From Acholeplasmataceae bacterium (GTDB taxonomy: Bacteria; Bacillota_I; Bacilli_A; ML615J-28; CAG-698): a DNA stretch of 5,588 nt. Below the pieces are notes generated by a model. That model was given only the letters and a program-made list of their open reading frames with translations. It was not told where the DNA came from and ran no database searches. Below are positions 5,387 through 5,588 of this stretch, one piece after another. The first letter of the stretch is position 1. Every line of letters begins with the position of its first letter. Made by a program: the position numbers and the translations under genes. The stretch covers positions 1 through 5,588 of the forward strand of contig DUVT01000096.1 in assembly GCA_012840905.1 (NCBI GenBank). The letters run 5' to 3'.

Positions 5387-5588
5387 TTGATTCCGCTCAG
5401 GCACTACTTGCTGTTTGACTTTTCATTTTTTAATAAAAATTTAACTTTAAACATATTACTATTAGTATTATTTGTAATTTTAATTTTGTTAACTAGTTAT
5501 TTAGCATTAAATGAAGCAGCATATTTAAATTCAAATTCCTTAAGATTAAAAATCTTTTTAGAAGAAAAGAAAAAAGGCGCAAAGAAAG
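5387..5588 (+). CDS. CNNM/CorC (HlyC/CorC, DUF21) family membrane protein, N-terminal part only
   Basis: The frame is open from a TTG at 5387 to the right edge: 67 codons and one base, so the gene continues outside. Residues about 20-43 form one transmembrane helix (LTLNILLLVLFVILILLTSYL). They run into NEAAYLNSNSLRLKIFLEEK and then KKGAKK, which matches the start of the DUF21 domain, where relatives read SEtAl.sLnr.rLr.LaeeG.k.Ak. Members are integral membrane proteins with DUF21, paired CBS domains and a CorC_HlyC domain, linked to magnesium or other divalent-cation export and tolerance. Only the first helix is visible, so the CBS part is presumed. The start is set by the GAGAGGTG site 8 nt upstream. 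It has its own promoter. Confidence 0.7.
   Translation, partial: MIPLRHYLLFDFSFFNKNLTLNILLLVLFVILILLTSYLALNEAAYLNSNSLRLKIFLEEKKKGAKK

Overview
The window is AT-rich, tightly packed DNA of the kind found in low-GC Firmicutes (Bacilli, or an Erysipelotrichia/Haloplasma-like relative). Genes are short-spaced, Shine-Dalgarno sites are purine-rich, and sigma-A-type promoters and intrinsic terminators are recognisable. A clear SpoIIID points to a spore-forming lineage or a recent descendant of one. All tryptophans I checked are TGG and the visible stops are TAA or TAG, so nothing suggests the mycoplasma code. I cannot name the species.

Left part, minus strand (1-1426, promoter near 1461-1489): a two-gene operon. 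A YtrB-like ABC ATP-binding protein is followed after 1 nt by a multi-pass membrane protein that runs off the left edge and is probably its permease. The ATPase has a recognisable fold but has lost residues in almost every catalytic motif. Facing away from it is spoIIID (1600-1866), the mother-cell DNA-binding regulator of sporulation, with a plausible sigma-E-type promoter and a terminator whose stem starts inside its last codons.

Middle (1867-2765): convergent terminators separate spoIIID from a minus-strand YigZ/IMPACT family gene (2005-2610). A short divergent promoter region with a dyad lies between that gene and the next operon.

Right part, plus strand (2766-5313): an overlapping two-gene operon for RNA 3'-end metabolism. 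The first gene encodes a class II CCA-adding-enzyme homologue with substituted catalytic-site residues and a C-terminal extension of about 150 residues that includes a coiled coil. The second encodes a YhaM-type 3'-5' exoribonuclease (OB-fold plus HD domain). A new promoter at 5323-5351 then drives a TTG-started CNNM/CorC-family membrane protein (5387 to the right edge, incomplete).

The most unusual content is two intact, well-expressed-looking genes whose products look like catalytically altered members of enzyme families: the ABC protein and the CCA-enzyme homologue. The second is translationally linked to an exoribonuclease and could be a non-canonical RNA 3'-end factor. That function is inference.
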